Shown here: positions 16,978 through 25,962 of the stretch, piece by piece
Position numbering within the stretch: the first letter of the stretch is position 1
How the letters are laid out: each line of letters begins with the position of its first letter
Source: Niabella agricola
GTDB taxonomy: Bacteria > Bacteroidota > Bacteroidia > Chitinophagales > Chitinophagaceae
Direction: 5' to 3'
DNA length: 64,000 nt
Assembly: GCF_021538615.1 (NCBI RefSeq)
Contig: NZ_JAJHIZ010000003.1
Location: 4,774,001 to 4,838,000 of the forward strand
Notes under the pieces: generated by a model
Database searches by the model: none
The model's input: the letters and a program-made list of their open reading frames with translations, nothing else
Told to the model about the DNA's origin: nothing
Position numbers and translations under genes: made by a program

Positions 16978-18090
16978 ATGCGAATCATAGAAATCATTCA
17001 TTCTTTAAACCTGGGAGGCGCAGAGCGGCTGCTGGTAGATTTGAGCAACCGGCTTGCATTGGAGAAAGGCGTAGAAGTTTTTGTTGTGGTGTTAAAAAAC
17101 AGGGAGGCACTGAACGAAAATCTTTTGGTGAGCGAATTGTCTGAAAGGATTCATTTTGTCCCCATGGGATTTGGAGATGGTCCCAAACTGAAATATCTCA
17201 TAAAGGTATATAAAAAGATCCGGGAGATTCGGCCGGATATTGTACATATTCATTGCCAGATGCATTATCTGTTATGGGCACTTTCTTTTTATTCAGAGTG
17301 CCGGTATGTATACACCTTGCATAGTAAGCCGGAGGCGTATCTCTATGGTTACAGGAAGTTCGTTGTAGCTTATTTGGCAAGAAAAAGAAACCTAGTTCTG
17401 ATTTCGATTTCTGAATCAAACAGGATTGCGTTACGCCGGTTTCTGAAAATTAACAATGACATACTGATTTATAATGGAAGGTCGAAGCCGTCTCGTACTT
17501 CAGAATATACCCGAGTGGCTGCCTTTATTAATGAAATAAAACGCACAAAAGATGATATGGTGTTATTATCCGTGGCGAGGTGTACGGAGCTGAAGAATTT
17601 GCAATTACTGATTCAATCTGTTAATGGATTAGTGAGAGCAGGGGTGTGTTTGCAACTTGTGATTGTGGGGAATAATTATTTTGACACTTCATTGGGGGAA
17701 GAATTGAGGAAAGCAGCGGGCGAATGGGTGCATTTTGTCGGACCGAAAAAGAACGTCGGAGACTACTTTTTATGCTGTGATGCATTTTGTCTGTCTTCTT
17801 TATATGAAGGGATGCCTATAACCTTACTGGAGGCGTTCGCCTGTGGTTGCATACCGGTGAGCACACCGGTGAGCGGGGCCGTGGATATTATAGAAGATGG
17901 TAAAACTGGTTTTTTAGCGGCTGATTTTTCTGTTGAGGCTTATGCCCTTGTATTAAAAAGAATGATTCAAAGCAGGGAGATCTTAAAAAAGGAGAACATG
18001 GTTGATTTTTACGAAAAGAATTTTTCCATCGAAAAATGTAGCCGGGAATACCTGATGGTTTTTAATCGGTTGTTTAGAGACGGGCAGTAA
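16978..18090 (+). CDS. Glycosyltransferase family 4
   Basis: This is a 370-aa GT-B fold transferase. The N-terminal HSLNLGGAERLLVDLSNRL is a typical GT4 acceptor-loop signature, and the C-terminal donor domain has SLYEGMPITLLEAFACGCIP with the E-x7-E pattern, then AVDIIEDGKTGFL. Its sugar donor and linkage cannot be read from sequence. It is co-directional with the neighbouring repeat-unit genes. Confidence 0.93.
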   Translation: MRIIEIIHSLNLGGAERLLVDLSNRLALEKGVEVFVVVLKNREALNENLLVSELSERIHFVPMGFGDGPKLKYLIKVYKKIREIRPDIVHIHCQMHYLLWALSFYSECRYVYTLHSKPEAYLYGYRKFVVAYLARKRNLVLISISESNRIALRRFLKINNDILIYNGRSKPSRTSEYTRVAAFINEIKRTKDDMVLLSVARCTELKNLQLLIQSVNGLVRAGVCLQLVIVGNNYFDTSLGEELRKAAGEWVHFVGPKKNVGDYFLCCDAFCLSSLYEGMPITLLEAFACGCIPVSTPVSGAVDIIEDGKTGFLAADFSVEAYALVLKRMIQSREILKKENMVDFYEKNFSIEKCSREYLMVFNRLFRDGQ

Positions 18091-18252
18091 AAAACGAGTA
18101 AAGTGACGGGAGGTCGTACAAAAGATTTAAATATTTCAATGGTTATATACCTCAGCACTTTAAAAAACAGCGAAAGCTTTCACCGTGCCGGCGGTAAATT
18201 GAGTGGTATGAGATTTTGCACAAAATATTATGGAATAATTAATGATTGAGCA

Positions 18253-18756
18253 ATGAAGTTAAAGAAGTTAATTTTAATCCCTTTGAAATATATCCGGCCC
18301 GTTCTCTGGGCCAGACTTTTAGGTGTAAAAGTTGGTGAAAACTGTCGTTTCTATAAAATATCATTTAGTACGGAGCCATATCTGGTAACAATTGGCAATC
18401 ATGTGTCGGCAACGAAAGTTCATTTTGAAACACATGATGGAGGTGTTTGGGTTTTTAGGGAACAACATCCCAGCTGGGACATCATTCGGCGAATTTGTAT
18501 CGGAGATAATGTCTATATTGGATATGATACTATAATTATGCCGGGAGTTAACATTGGCGACAACGTCATTATCGGTGCCAAATCGCTTGTGACAAAAAGC
18601 TTTCCCTCAAATGTTGTGATTGGCGGTGTGCCGGCAAAGATTATAAAAACGAAGGATCAGTACTACGAAAAAGTGATGCGTGAAGCGCTTTCAACCAAGA
18701 CGATGAACCCGGTGGAAAAAAAGCAATTCCTTGAACAATATTTTCAATATGAATAG
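18253..18756 (+). CDS. Hexapeptide-repeat acyltransferase (LbH family)
   Basis: This 167-aa protein has a left-handed beta-helix built from hexapeptide repeats (CIGDNVYIGYDTIIMPGVNI, GDNVIIGAKSLVTKSFP, NVVIGGVPAKIIK). It resembles maltose/galactoside O-acetyltransferases and colanic-acid-type acetyltransferases. It probably acetylates a sugar of the exopolysaccharide using acetyl-CoA. The catalytic His is likely in HFETHDGG. The gap of 160 nt upstream holds nothing I recognise. The gene end overlaps the next start by 8 nt. Confidence 0.9.
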   Translation: MKLKKLILIPLKYIRPVLWARLLGVKVGENCRFYKISFSTEPYLVTIGNHVSATKVHFETHDGGVWVFREQHPSWDIIRRICIGDNVYIGYDTIIMPGVNIGDNVIIGAKSLVTKSFPSNVVIGGVPAKIIKTKDQYYEKVMREALSTKTMNPVEKKQFLEQYFQYE

Positions 18757-19825
18757 GAAGGTAGTCATAGTTGTTGTGAAAAATCTTACTAGCGGCGGTG
18801 CCGAAAAGCAATCCGTTTTGTTGGCAAGGGCGCTTGCCGATGACTATAGCGTGCATTATATAATTTTGAATGCGCGGTATCAGGAACCCCGGTATTTGAG
18901 TCTCCTGCAGGAAGTGCCGTCCATTGTGGTAAAGGCGTTTAAGGGACATCCTGGTTCCCGGTTCGCGCAGTTCTGCAGGTATCTCAAACAGCAGGAGGCG
19001 GAGGTGGTTTTTAGCTATTTAACGGGTGCTAATTTCTTATCGGTTATAGCGGCTAAATGCACCGGGGTTCGCAATATATATACCGGTATCCGGAGCGCCT
19101 ATCTTCCTCCGGCAAAAGCCTTGATTGACCGGTGGCTTTGCAATGCCTGGGCCACAAAGGCTGTTCTAAACTGCTATTCGGGCCGGAACTATTTTTCGTC
19201 CCGGGGATTTGCCGAAGATAAAATGGTGGTCATTCCCAATTGCTTCGATGCCATCCGTTCATATCGAAACAAGGACCGGCAGCATGCACCACTTCGTATT
19301 ATAACGGTGGGGCGCTTCGTGGCCGAGAAGGATTATTATACGGCTCTGGATGTGATTCTTAAGCTGAGCCTGATGCATCCCGGCATAAAATACCAGATTG
19401 TCGGACATGGGGCGTTGGAAGCAGCAATCCGTGGCCGGATAAAAGAATTGCAGCTGAACCATATTGTGGAGGTTTGGATTAATCCGGCAGATATTGCATC
19501 GATGCTGGATCATGCTGATATTTATTTATCGACCTCCGTATTTGAAGGTACCAGTAATGCGATTATGGAAGCTTTGAATGCAGACCTTCCTGTTGTGGCC
19601 ACCAATGTTGGGGATAATGATAAGTTGGTAGCGCAGGGAAAAAACGGTTTTTTAGTAGATGTAAAAGATGTGGACGGGATGGTTTCCTGTTTAGATAAAT
19701 TACTATCGAATCAAAGACTGCGGTTAGAAATGGGGCAGAGAGGAAAGCAGCTGCTTATGGAGAACTATTCAATAACCCGGTTGGTAAAAAGTTACAGATT
19801 ATTAATTGAAGGAGGCCGGTTATGA
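18749..19825 (+). CDS. Glycosyltransferase family 4
   Basis: This is a GT-B fold transferase of 358 aa from ATG 18749 (an upstream TTG at 18731 is possible but adds only six residues). Core features are NLTSGGAEKQSVLLARAL at the N-terminus, RIITVGRFVAEKDYYTAL, and the donor-site region STSVFEGTSNAIMEALNADL with the E-x7-E pattern. It overlaps the acetyltransferase upstream by 8 nt and the next glycosyltransferase by 4 nt, so the three are translated as one unit. Confidence 0.92.
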   Translation: MNRKVVIVVVKNLTSGGAEKQSVLLARALADDYSVHYIILNARYQEPRYLSLLQEVPSIVVKAFKGHPGSRFAQFCRYLKQQEAEVVFSYLTGANFLSVIAAKCTGVRNIYTGIRSAYLPPAKALIDRWLCNAWATKAVLNCYSGRNYFSSRGFAEDKMVVIPNCFDAIRSYRNKDRQHAPLRIITVGRFVAEKDYYTALDVILKLSLMHPGIKYQIVGHGALEAAIRGRIKELQLNHIVEVWINPADIASMLDHADIYLSTSVFEGTSNAIMEALNADLPVVATNVGDNDKLVAQGKNGFLVDVKDVDGMVSCLDKLLSNQRLRLEMGQRGKQLLMENYSITRLVKSYRLLIEGGRL

Positions 19826-20922
19826 GAATTATTGTGCTGGGTACCCGTGGGATCCCCAATATACCAGGTGGTGTGGAAACGCATTGCGAGGAATTATATC
19901 CCGTTCTGGTAAGAGACTTTAAGCACGAGATTACTGTGGTCGGACGCTCCGGCTATGTTCGCAACGGAACCGGTACCCTGTTCCGGGGGGTGCGGCTAAA
20001 GCAGATCTACGCCCCCAGAAGTAAGGCTTTTGAGGCCATTGTGCATTCCGTGCTGGCTGTATTTTATGCCGCGGTGAAACGACCCGATTTGATCCATGTT
20101 CATGCTGTTGGACCCGCGCTGGTTGTTCCGATCGCCCGCTTGCTGGGGCTTAAGGTGGTAATGACGCACCATGGTCCCGATTATGAACGAAAGAAATGGG
20201 GGCGGATGGCGCGGCTTTTTTTAAAGGTGGGAGAACGGGTGGGGGTTGGTTGTTCCAATGAAGTGGTGGTAATATCAGAGGCGATCGGGGAAAGTGTGGT
20301 AAAAAAATATGGACGCAGGAATGTTGTGCGGATTCCGAATGGTGTATCCGTTAAAGGGCGGCCGCTCTTTAAGCCTGAAGTGCTGCAGCAATTCGCCTTG
20401 CAGCGGAAACAGTATATTTTTACATTGGGACGTTTTGTGCCAGAGAAAGGATTCGATTACCTCATTAGAGCGTTTATGGAATCGGGGCTTTCCGATCGGT
20501 TCCGGTTGGTGATAGCCGGCGATGCAGACCATGCATCAGCCTATTCTGAAACATTAAAAGCACAGGCAAGGCAGGCCGGCGTATTGTTGCCGGGGTTTCT
20601 TAAGGGAGCAGAGCTGGCGCAGTTGTTTTCCTGCTGTGCTTTGTTTGTGTTGCCTTCCTTTTATGAAGGCCTGCCGATTGCCCTGCTGGAAGCGATGGCC
20701 TATCAGCTGCCCATTATTGCATCCGATATCCCCGCCAATACACAGGTGCACCTGGATCCTGAAAATTATTTTCCGGCTGGTGATGTCCGGGCATTGTCGG
20801 AAAAACTGCGGCAATTTGCGGACAATGGGAAGATAAACAACCCTGCCGTTTACGATATGGAGGCCTATGACTGGAAAAATATCGCCCAAAAAACCCATCA
20901 GGTATACAACCGTATGGTATAA
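19822..20922 (+). CDS. Glycosyltransferase family 4 with DUF1972-like N-terminus
   Basis: This is a 366-aa GT-B transferase. The N-terminal GTRGIPNIPGGVETHCEELY is the signature of the DUF1972/rhamnosyltransferase-like subgroup. The donor-site part contains GRFVPEKGFDYLIRA and LPSFYEGLPIALLEAMAYQLP. It is the last glycosyltransferase of the locus. A 4-nt overlap (ATGA) couples it to the preceding gene. Donor and acceptor sugars are unknown. Confidence 0.92.
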   Translation: MRIIVLGTRGIPNIPGGVETHCEELYPVLVRDFKHEITVVGRSGYVRNGTGTLFRGVRLKQIYAPRSKAFEAIVHSVLAVFYAAVKRPDLIHVHAVGPALVVPIARLLGLKVVMTHHGPDYERKKWGRMARLFLKVGERVGVGCSNEVVVISEAIGESVVKKYGRRNVVRIPNGVSVKGRPLFKPEVLQQFALQRKQYIFTLGRFVPEKGFDYLIRAFMESGLSDRFRLVIAGDADHASAYSETLKAQARQAGVLLPGFLKGAELAQLFSCCALFVLPSFYEGLPIALLEAMAYQLPIIASDIPANTQVHLDPENYFPAGDVRALSEKLRQFADNGKINNPAVYDMEAYDWKNIAQKTHQVYNRMV

Positions 20923-21081
20923 TGGTTAGATTTGCCGCCATATTGTTCTCTCCGCCCGGGATCTGTTCCGGCAATCGGGGAGCGAATAACTGTAATGAAC
21001 CCGGTGACCGCATGATTGATTCTACCCGGAACTTTGATGTAAGCAGCGGGGCAATGATCATTTTTTAAGTGTATATAGTAT

Positions 21082-22050
21082 ATGGAAAAAATTCTGATTA
21101 CGGGAGGAGCCGGCTTTATAGGATCCAACCTTACTGCCTATTTCCTTGAAAAAGGATATAAGGTAGTGGTCCTGGACAATTTTTCTACCGGGTACAGACA
21201 TAATATTGAACCTTATTTCGGCCAAGCCCATTTTGAGCTCATAGAAGGCGATATCCGTAGCCCGGAGGATTGCCAGAGGGCGGTGAAGGGGGTGGATTAT
21301 GTGTTGCACCAGGCAGCGCTGGGATCTGTTCCGCGTTCTATAAAGGACCCGATTACTTCAAACGCAGTAAATATTTCGGGGTTCTTAAATATGCTCGTAG
21401 CGGCCCGGGATGCAGGCGTAAAACGCTTTGTATATGCGGCGTCTTCCTCCACTTATGGCGACTCTGAAAGTCTTCCGAAAGTTGAGGATGTGATCGGGAA
21501 ACCCCTGTCTCCCTATGCCATTACCAAATATGTCAACGAACTGTATGCAGAAATCTTTTCGAGAACTTATGGTATCGAAACGATCGGGCTGCGGTATTTT
21601 AATGTGTTTGGCCGCCGCCAGGATCCTAACGGAGCCTATGCCGCTGTGATACCCCTCTTTGTAAAGAAGTTGATGCAGCATGAAAGCCCCGTAATAAACG
21701 GCGACGGAAACTTTTCGCGTGATTTTACCTATATCGACAATGTGATCCAGATGAATGAACTGGCGATGTTAACCCGGCGCCCGGAAGCGGTGAATACCGT
21801 TTATAATACGGCAGTGGGGGATAGAACCACGTTGAATGACCTGGTGAGATATCTTAAAGAATATTTAAGCGGATATGATGCAGAAATTGCCGGAATTCCT
21901 ATTATCTACGGACCCAATCGTATGGGCGATATCCCGCACTCTTTAGCTTCAGTGGAAAAAGCAAAAACCCTGCTGGGATACCAGCCTACACATACGATCG
22001 ATAAGGGTTTAAAAGAGGCCGTTAAATGGTATTGGGAAAATTTAAAATAA
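21082..22050 (+). CDS. UDP-sugar 4-epimerase, SDR family (WbpP/TviC-like)
   Basis: This is a 322-aa extended short-chain dehydrogenase. The NAD-binding GGAGFIGSNL lies at about 8-17, the catalytic Ser region SSSTYGDSESLPK at mid-protein, and the YxxxK motif is in SPYAITKYVNEL. The VPRSIKDP and GRRQDPNGAYAAVIP segments match UDP-N-acetylglucosamine 4-epimerases of the WbpP type and not GalE proper. It probably interconverts UDP-GlcNAc/GalNAc or their uronic acids. The next gene, a UDP-sugar 6-dehydrogenase, is 27 nt downstream, so together they supply a UDP-hexosaminuronic acid for the polymer. Confidence 0.9.
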   Translation: MEKILITGGAGFIGSNLTAYFLEKGYKVVVLDNFSTGYRHNIEPYFGQAHFELIEGDIRSPEDCQRAVKGVDYVLHQAALGSVPRSIKDPITSNAVNISGFLNMLVAARDAGVKRFVYAASSSTYGDSESLPKVEDVIGKPLSPYAITKYVNELYAEIFSRTYGIETIGLRYFNVFGRRQDPNGAYAAVIPLFVKKLMQHESPVINGDGNFSRDFTYIDNVIQMNELAMLTRRPEAVNTVYNTAVGDRTTLNDLVRYLKEYLSGYDAEIAGIPIIYGPNRMGDIPHSLASVEKAKTLLGYQPTHTIDKGLKEAVKWYWENLK

Positions 22051-22077
22051 GACAACTATAAATATAAAGAGGTATAC

Positions 22078-23358
22078 ATGAAAAAAATCGCAGTAATTGG
22101 TTTGGGTTATGTTGGGCTGCCACTCGCCCGCTTGTTCGCTACCAGGTACCCGGTGATCGGTTTTGATATCAACCAGAAGCGTATTGATGAGTTGCAGGCT
22201 GGGAAGGATTTGACACTGGAAGTAGAAGAGGCGGTGCTGCAAGGGGTTTTAACTCCGAATCATCCGTTCCGCTCGGGCGATAAGGGATTGTATGTATCCA
22301 ATCAACTGGCTGATATTGAGGATGCCGATTTTTATGTGGTAACAGTGCCTACACCTGTTGATAAGCACAACCGGCCGGATCTGACGCCTCTTTACAAGGC
22401 TTCGGAAACCGTGGGCAAGGTGTTGAAGAAAGGGGATATTGTTGTATATGAGTCCACCGTTTATCCTGGTGTTACTGAAGAAGAGTGCATCCCGGTACTG
22501 GAGAAAACATCGGGACTGAAATTTAATGAAGATTTTTTTGCCGGATACTCACCGGAGCGAATCAACCCTGGAGATAAAGAGCACACCGTTGAAAAAATTT
22601 TGAAAGTAACATCGGGTTCCACGCCTGAAACTGGTCGTGAAGTAGATGCAATCTACAGGTCTGTAATCACTGCAGGTACACATCTTGCGCCAACAATTAA
22701 AGTGGCGGAAGCTGCCAAAGTCATTGAGAATTCACAACGGGATATCAACATCGCTTTTGTAAACGAGCTGGCTAAGATCTTTAATATCCTAGGGATTAAT
22801 ACACAGGATGTATTGAAAGCGGCCGGTACCAAATGGAATTTTTTACCCTTTAAACCGGGGTTGGTGGGAGGACACTGTATTGGTGTGGATCCTTATTACC
22901 TGGCACAGAAAGCGCAGGAACACGGCTATCATCCGGAAATCATTCTGGCCGGACGCCGTCTGAATGATTCCATGGGCGAGTATGTAGCCGCCCAGGTGGT
23001 AAAAACGATGATCAAAAAAGGAATCAGTGTTAATGGTGCGGCAATACTGATGCTGGGCATTACTTTTAAGGAGAATTGTCCCGATGTCAGAAATACAAAA
23101 ATCGTAGACGTTATTTCAGCATTAAAGGATTACGGGGTGGAGGTAACCACGTTTGATCCCAAGGCAAATCCGTCGGAGGTACTCCATGAATATGGTATTG
23201 AAAGTACGACTAGTCTGCCAGAAACTAAATTTGATGCGATCGTTTTGGGAGTAGCACACAACGAATTTTTAAATATTGACCTGCAGGGGCTAAAAAAAGA
23301 TCGGGCAATTGTATATGATGTAAAAGGGGTGCTGGTCGATTGCGATAATAAATTATAG
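22078..23358 (+). CDS. Nucleotide-sugar 6-dehydrogenase (WbpA/TviB-like)
   Basis: This is a 426-aa UDP-sugar dehydrogenase that oxidises C6 of a UDP-HexNAc to the uronic acid with NAD. The Rossmann motif is [14 protein letters not shown]. Family features are [31 protein letters not shown], the central-domain [16 protein letters not shown], and the catalytic Cys in [12 protein letters not shown]. The C-terminal domain carries [15 protein letters not shown]. The closeness to TviB/WbpA-type enzymes suggests UDP-GalNAcA or UDP-GlcNAcA as product. It is the final gene of the locus, followed by a strong terminator. Confidence 0.93.
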   Translation: MKKIAVIGLGYVGLPLARLFATRYPVIGFDINQKRIDELQAGKDLTLEVEEAVLQGVLTPNHPFRSGDKGLYVSNQLADIEDADFYVVTVPTPVDKHNRPDLTPLYKASETVGKVLKKGDIVVYESTVYPGVTEEECIPVLEKTSGLKFNEDFFAGYSPERINPGDKEHTVEKILKVTSGSTPETGREVDAIYRSVITAGTHLAPTIKVAEAAKVIENSQRDINIAFVNELAKIFNILGINTQDVLKAAGTKWNFLPFKPGLVGGHCIGVDPYYLAQKAQEHGYHPEIILAGRRLNDSMGEYVAAQVVKTMIKKGISVNGAAILMLGITFKENCPDVRNTKIVDVISALKDYGVEVTTFDPKANPSEVLHEYGIESTTSLPETKFDAIVLGVAHNEFLNIDLQGLKKDRAIVYDVKGVLVDCDNKL

Positions 23359-23378
23359 GGATATTTACGGAATAGATA

Positions 23379-23414
23379 AAAGGGAATGAAAGGACACCTT
23401 CCATTCCCTTTTTA
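23379..23414 (+). terminator. Terminator of the exopolysaccharide locus
   Basis: AAGGGAATG-A-AAGG pairs with CCTT-C-CATTCCCTT around an ACA loop, followed by a T-run. This is a strong intrinsic terminator 20 nt after the dehydrogenase stop. Confidence 0.85.
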
Positions 23415-23415
23415 T

Positions 23416-23423
23416 ATTTAATG
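23416..23423. repeat. Target site duplication (left) of the outer IS
   Basis: ATTTAATG here is repeated at 25947-25954, directly flanking the two terminal inverted repeats of the outer IS256-type element. The 8-bp length is typical for this family. Confidence 0.8.
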
Positions 23424-23459
23424 GGGAGTATCCCGAAAAGTGTGTAAGTTAAAATCGAG
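23424..23459. repeat. Left terminal inverted repeat of the outer IS
   Basis: It begins GGGAGTATCCCG and contains the core GTGTGTAAGTTAAAATCGAG. Compared with the right end (25911-25946), 29 of 36 positions match by my count; the mismatches lie in the outer 13 bases. Confidence 0.8.
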
Positions 23460-23476
23460 GTAAAATAATCGTAGAG

Positions 23477-23539
23477 CTATACCTTCAATCTATCACCAAA
23501 AATAATTAAGAACTGATTAAGGACAATGCCCCAATTTTT
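23477..23539 (-). pseudogene. Separated 3' tail of the outer transposase gene
   Basis: Read on the minus strand from the 9-bp repeat, this segment gives [20 protein letters not shown] and a TAG stop at 23477-23479. This is the expected C-terminus of an IS256-type transposase and continues the frame that is broken off at KNW next to position 24725. It shows that the inner element landed within the last ~20 codons of the outer gene. Confidence 0.75.
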
Positions 23540-24644
23540 CCCTGAGTGCCAGGTAAACAGACTTCAGTACAGCATCATCGTTGGGAAAAGAAAGCTTATT
23601 CTTTGTGTATTTTCTGATCTTGCCATTGAGGTTTTCGATCAGGTTGGTGGTGTAAATGATTTGCCGGATATCAATGGGGAAGTCGAAAAATACGGTCAGT
23701 TCCTCCCAATTATCCTTCCAACTTCGGATGGCATAAGCATATTTACCAGCCCATTTTTGCTCAAAACCATCCAGAGCAGCTGCCGCAGCCTCCCTGGTAG
23801 GAGCGCCGTAAATATCCTTCATGTCCCGGGTAAACTCTTTGCGGTCCTTCCAGACCACATAACGCATGCTGTTGCGGATCTGGTGCACCACACAGATCTG
23901 AGTGGAGGATTCAGGGAATACCGTTCTGATGGTAGTGGTAAAACCATTGAGGTTGTCGGTGGCAGTGATCAGAATATCCTGCAGACCACGGGATTTTAGA
24001 TCAGTGAGCACGCTGAGCCAATAGGCCGAAGTTTCATTCTTGCCCAGCCACATGCCCAACACTTCCTTATAACCGTCTGTGCGCAGCCCTACAGCGATAT
24101 AAACGGTTTTATTGATCACTTTGCTGTTCTCCCGGACTTTGAAAACAATTCCATCCATCCAGACGATCAGATATACCGTTTCTAAAGGACGGTTTTGCCA
24201 GGCGATAATGTCCTCTGCTACACGAGAAGTGATCCGGCTGATGGTACTGGAGGAAACATCAAATTTGTAAACATCTTTTACATGCTCCTGAATGTCCGAT
24301 ACGCTCATTCCTTTGGCGTACATGGAAACCATGACCTCCTCCAACCCCTCAACCATGCTCTCCCGCTTGGGTACCAGTATCGGGTTAAAACTGGCTTCCC
24401 GGTCACGTGGAACCTCAATTTCCATTTGCCCGTAACCGGTTTTTATTTTCTTTTTGCCATGACCATTGCGCGCATTGGGGTTGTCACTTTGCTGATGCTT
24501 TTCGTAGCCCAGGTGATCATCCAGCTCACCCTCAAGCATTTTTTCAATAGCCCGTTTTTGAATGCTGCTTAAGAACTCATTGAGTTGCTCCCCTGTTTTG
24601 AACTGCTTCAGAAAGTCGTCCGATAAGAAATCTTCCGTTTTCAT
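23517..24644 (-). pseudogene. IS256-family transposase of the inner element, C-terminus lost
   Basis: This 375-aa frame is a mutator-type (IS256) DDE transposase: [18 protein letters not shown] at the N-terminal side, first Asp in [12 protein letters not shown], second Asp in [10 protein letters not shown], and Glu in [17 protein letters not shown]. Compared with the outer copy, it leaves the family sequence after LALRE at about 23540; the last residues (KLGHCP) are read from the outer element's tail in a wrong frame. It thus lacks about 27 C-terminal residues, including the [10 protein letters not shown] block, and is probably non-functional, although this has not been tested. Confidence 0.85.
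23531..23539. repeat. 9-bp direct repeat flanking the inner IS (left)
   Basis: CCAATTTTT here is repeated at 24725-24733, immediately outside the inner element's right end. It reads as the target duplication made when the inner element entered the outer transposase gene. Confidence 0.7.
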
Positions 24645-24724
24645 TTGTTCATATTGTGTTTAAAGTTAAAAAATCGAACCCGTTATGACTCGATTTTAAC
24701 TTACACACTTTATGAAACAGTGTC
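23540..24724 (-). mobile_element. Inner IS256-family element, left end missing
   Basis: The element has a complete right terminal repeat (24689-24724, differing from the outer right end by one base) and most of a transposase gene, but stops at 23540 inside its own coding sequence with no left inverted repeat. A 9-bp direct repeat flanks it. DNA comparison by eye with the outer copy shows roughly one difference per eight to ten bases, mostly silent, so it is a related isoform and not a recent tandem duplicate. Confidence 0.75.
24689..24724. repeat. Right terminal inverted repeat of the inner IS
   Basis: It contains the same 20-nt core as the other ends and finishes with CAGTGTC, abutting the 9-bp repeat at 24725. 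Confidence 0.8.
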
Positions 24725-24733
24725 CCAATTTTT
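24725..24733. repeat. 9-bp direct repeat flanking the inner IS (right)
   Basis: This CCAATTTTT is identical to 23531-23539; it follows the last base of the inner right terminal repeat directly. Confidence 0.7.
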
Positions 24734-25866
24734 GATGGGCATTGTCCATTTTTTTGACACTTCTCTGAGTGCCAGGTAAACTGATTTCAACACCGCATCA
24801 TCATTGGGAAAGGAAAGTTTATTCTTTGTGTATTTTCTGATCTTTCCGTTGAGGTTCTCGATGAGATTGGTCGTATAAATGATCTGTCGGATATCAATGG
24901 GGAAGTCAAAAAACACGGTCAGTTCCTCCCAGTTTTCCTTCCAGCTACGGATGGCATAAGCATATTTACCGGCCCATTTTTGTTCAAAGCCGTTCAGCGC
25001 TGCGGCTGCAGCCTCCCTGGTGGGGGCACCATAAATATCCTTCATGTCCCGGGTAAATTCTTTTCGGTCCTTCCATACTACATAGCGCATGCTGTTGCGG
25101 ATTTGATGTACCACACAAATCTGAGTGGAGGACTCGGGGAATACTGTCCTGATCGTGGTCGTAAAGCCATTGAGATTGTCGGTGGCAGTGATCAGGATAT
25201 CCTGCAGACCACGGGATTTTAGATCGGTGAGCACACTCAGCCAATAGGCCGAAGTCTCATTCTTACCCAGCCACATGCCTAATACTTCCTTATATCCGTC
25301 TGTACGAAGCCCTACGGCGATGTAAACAGTTTTGTTGACCACTTTGCTGTTCTCCCTGACTTTGAAAACAATCCCATCCATCCAAACAATCAGGTATACT
25401 GTTTCCAAAGGACGGTTTTGCCAGGCGATAATGTCTTCTGCTACACGGGAAGTGATCCGGCTGATGGTACTGGAGGAAACATCAAATTTGTAAACATCTT
25501 TTACATGCTCCTGGATATCCGATACGCTCATGCCTTTGGCGTACATGGGCACCATGACCTCTTCCAGCCCTTCAACCATATTCTCTCGTTTGGGCACCAG
25601 TATCGGGTTAAAACTGGCCTCCCGGTCGCGTGGAACCTCGATGTCCATTTGCCCGTAACCTGTTTTTATTTTCTTTCTGCCATGACCATTGCGGGCATTG
25701 GGATTATCACTCTGCTGATGCTTGTCGTAACCCAGGTATCATCCAGTTCGCCTTCCAGCATCTTTTCAATGGCCCGTTTCTGAATGCTGGCTAAAAAATC
25801 ATTGAGCTGCTCGCCTGTTTTGAACTGCTTCAAAAAGTCGTCTGATAAAAAGTCTTCCGGTTTCAT
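24725..25866 (-). pseudogene. IS256-family transposase of the outer element, frameshifted and split
   Basis: The 5' part (25866 down to about 25738) encodes a normal start ([20 protein letters not shown]). A one-base deletion after AGGT at 25737, compared with the inner copy, shifts the frame. Beyond it the original frame resumes through [19 protein letters not shown] and the DDE core up to [10 protein letters not shown]. The gene is then cut at the inner element's right end, where a few residues (DTVS, stop) are read from that end. The missing tail lies at 23477-23539. The product is certainly not made intact. Confidence 0.88.
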
Positions 25867-25910
25867 CTTTTCATATTGTGTTTAAAGTTAAAAAATCGAT
25901 TCTGTTAAGA

Positions 25911-25946
25911 CTCGATTTTAACTTACACACTTTATGAAATAGTGTC
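25911..25946. repeat. Right terminal inverted repeat of the outer IS
   Basis: This 36-bp end carries the shared core and finishes with TAGTGTC, adjoining the 8-bp duplication at 25947-25954. Confidence 0.8.
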
Positions 25947-25954
25947 ATTTAATG
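25947..25954. repeat. Target site duplication (right) of the outer IS
   Basis: ATTTAATG matches 23416-23423 exactly. Confidence 0.8.
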
Positions 25955-25962
25955 AGACCGGG

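Larger units (their letters stand above)
23424..25946 (-). mobile_element. Outer IS256-family element, interrupted by a second IS
   Basis: The ends are 36-bp imperfect inverted repeats (23424-23459 and 25911-25946) sharing the core GTGTGTAAGTTAAAATCGAG, flanked by the 8-bp duplication ATTTAATG. Removing the inner insert (23540-24724) and one copy of its 9-bp repeat leaves about 1.33 kb, a normal IS256-family length. The transposase gene is on the minus strand; it carries a single-base deletion near 25737/25738 and is split by the inner element near its 3' end. The outer copy is therefore inactive by itself. It inserted just after the exopolysaccharide terminator. Confidence 0.85.

Noticed and set aside
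23526..23999. Long plus-strand frames inside the IS elements (also 24195-24572 and 25418-25783)
   Set aside because: They are antisense shadows of the transposase genes; the codon pattern and protein motifs support only the minus strand.
23424..25946. Explanation of the two transposase genes as a simple tandem duplication
   Set aside because: The copies differ too much in silent positions, and the outer tail plus the 9-bp repeats fit a nested insertion better.
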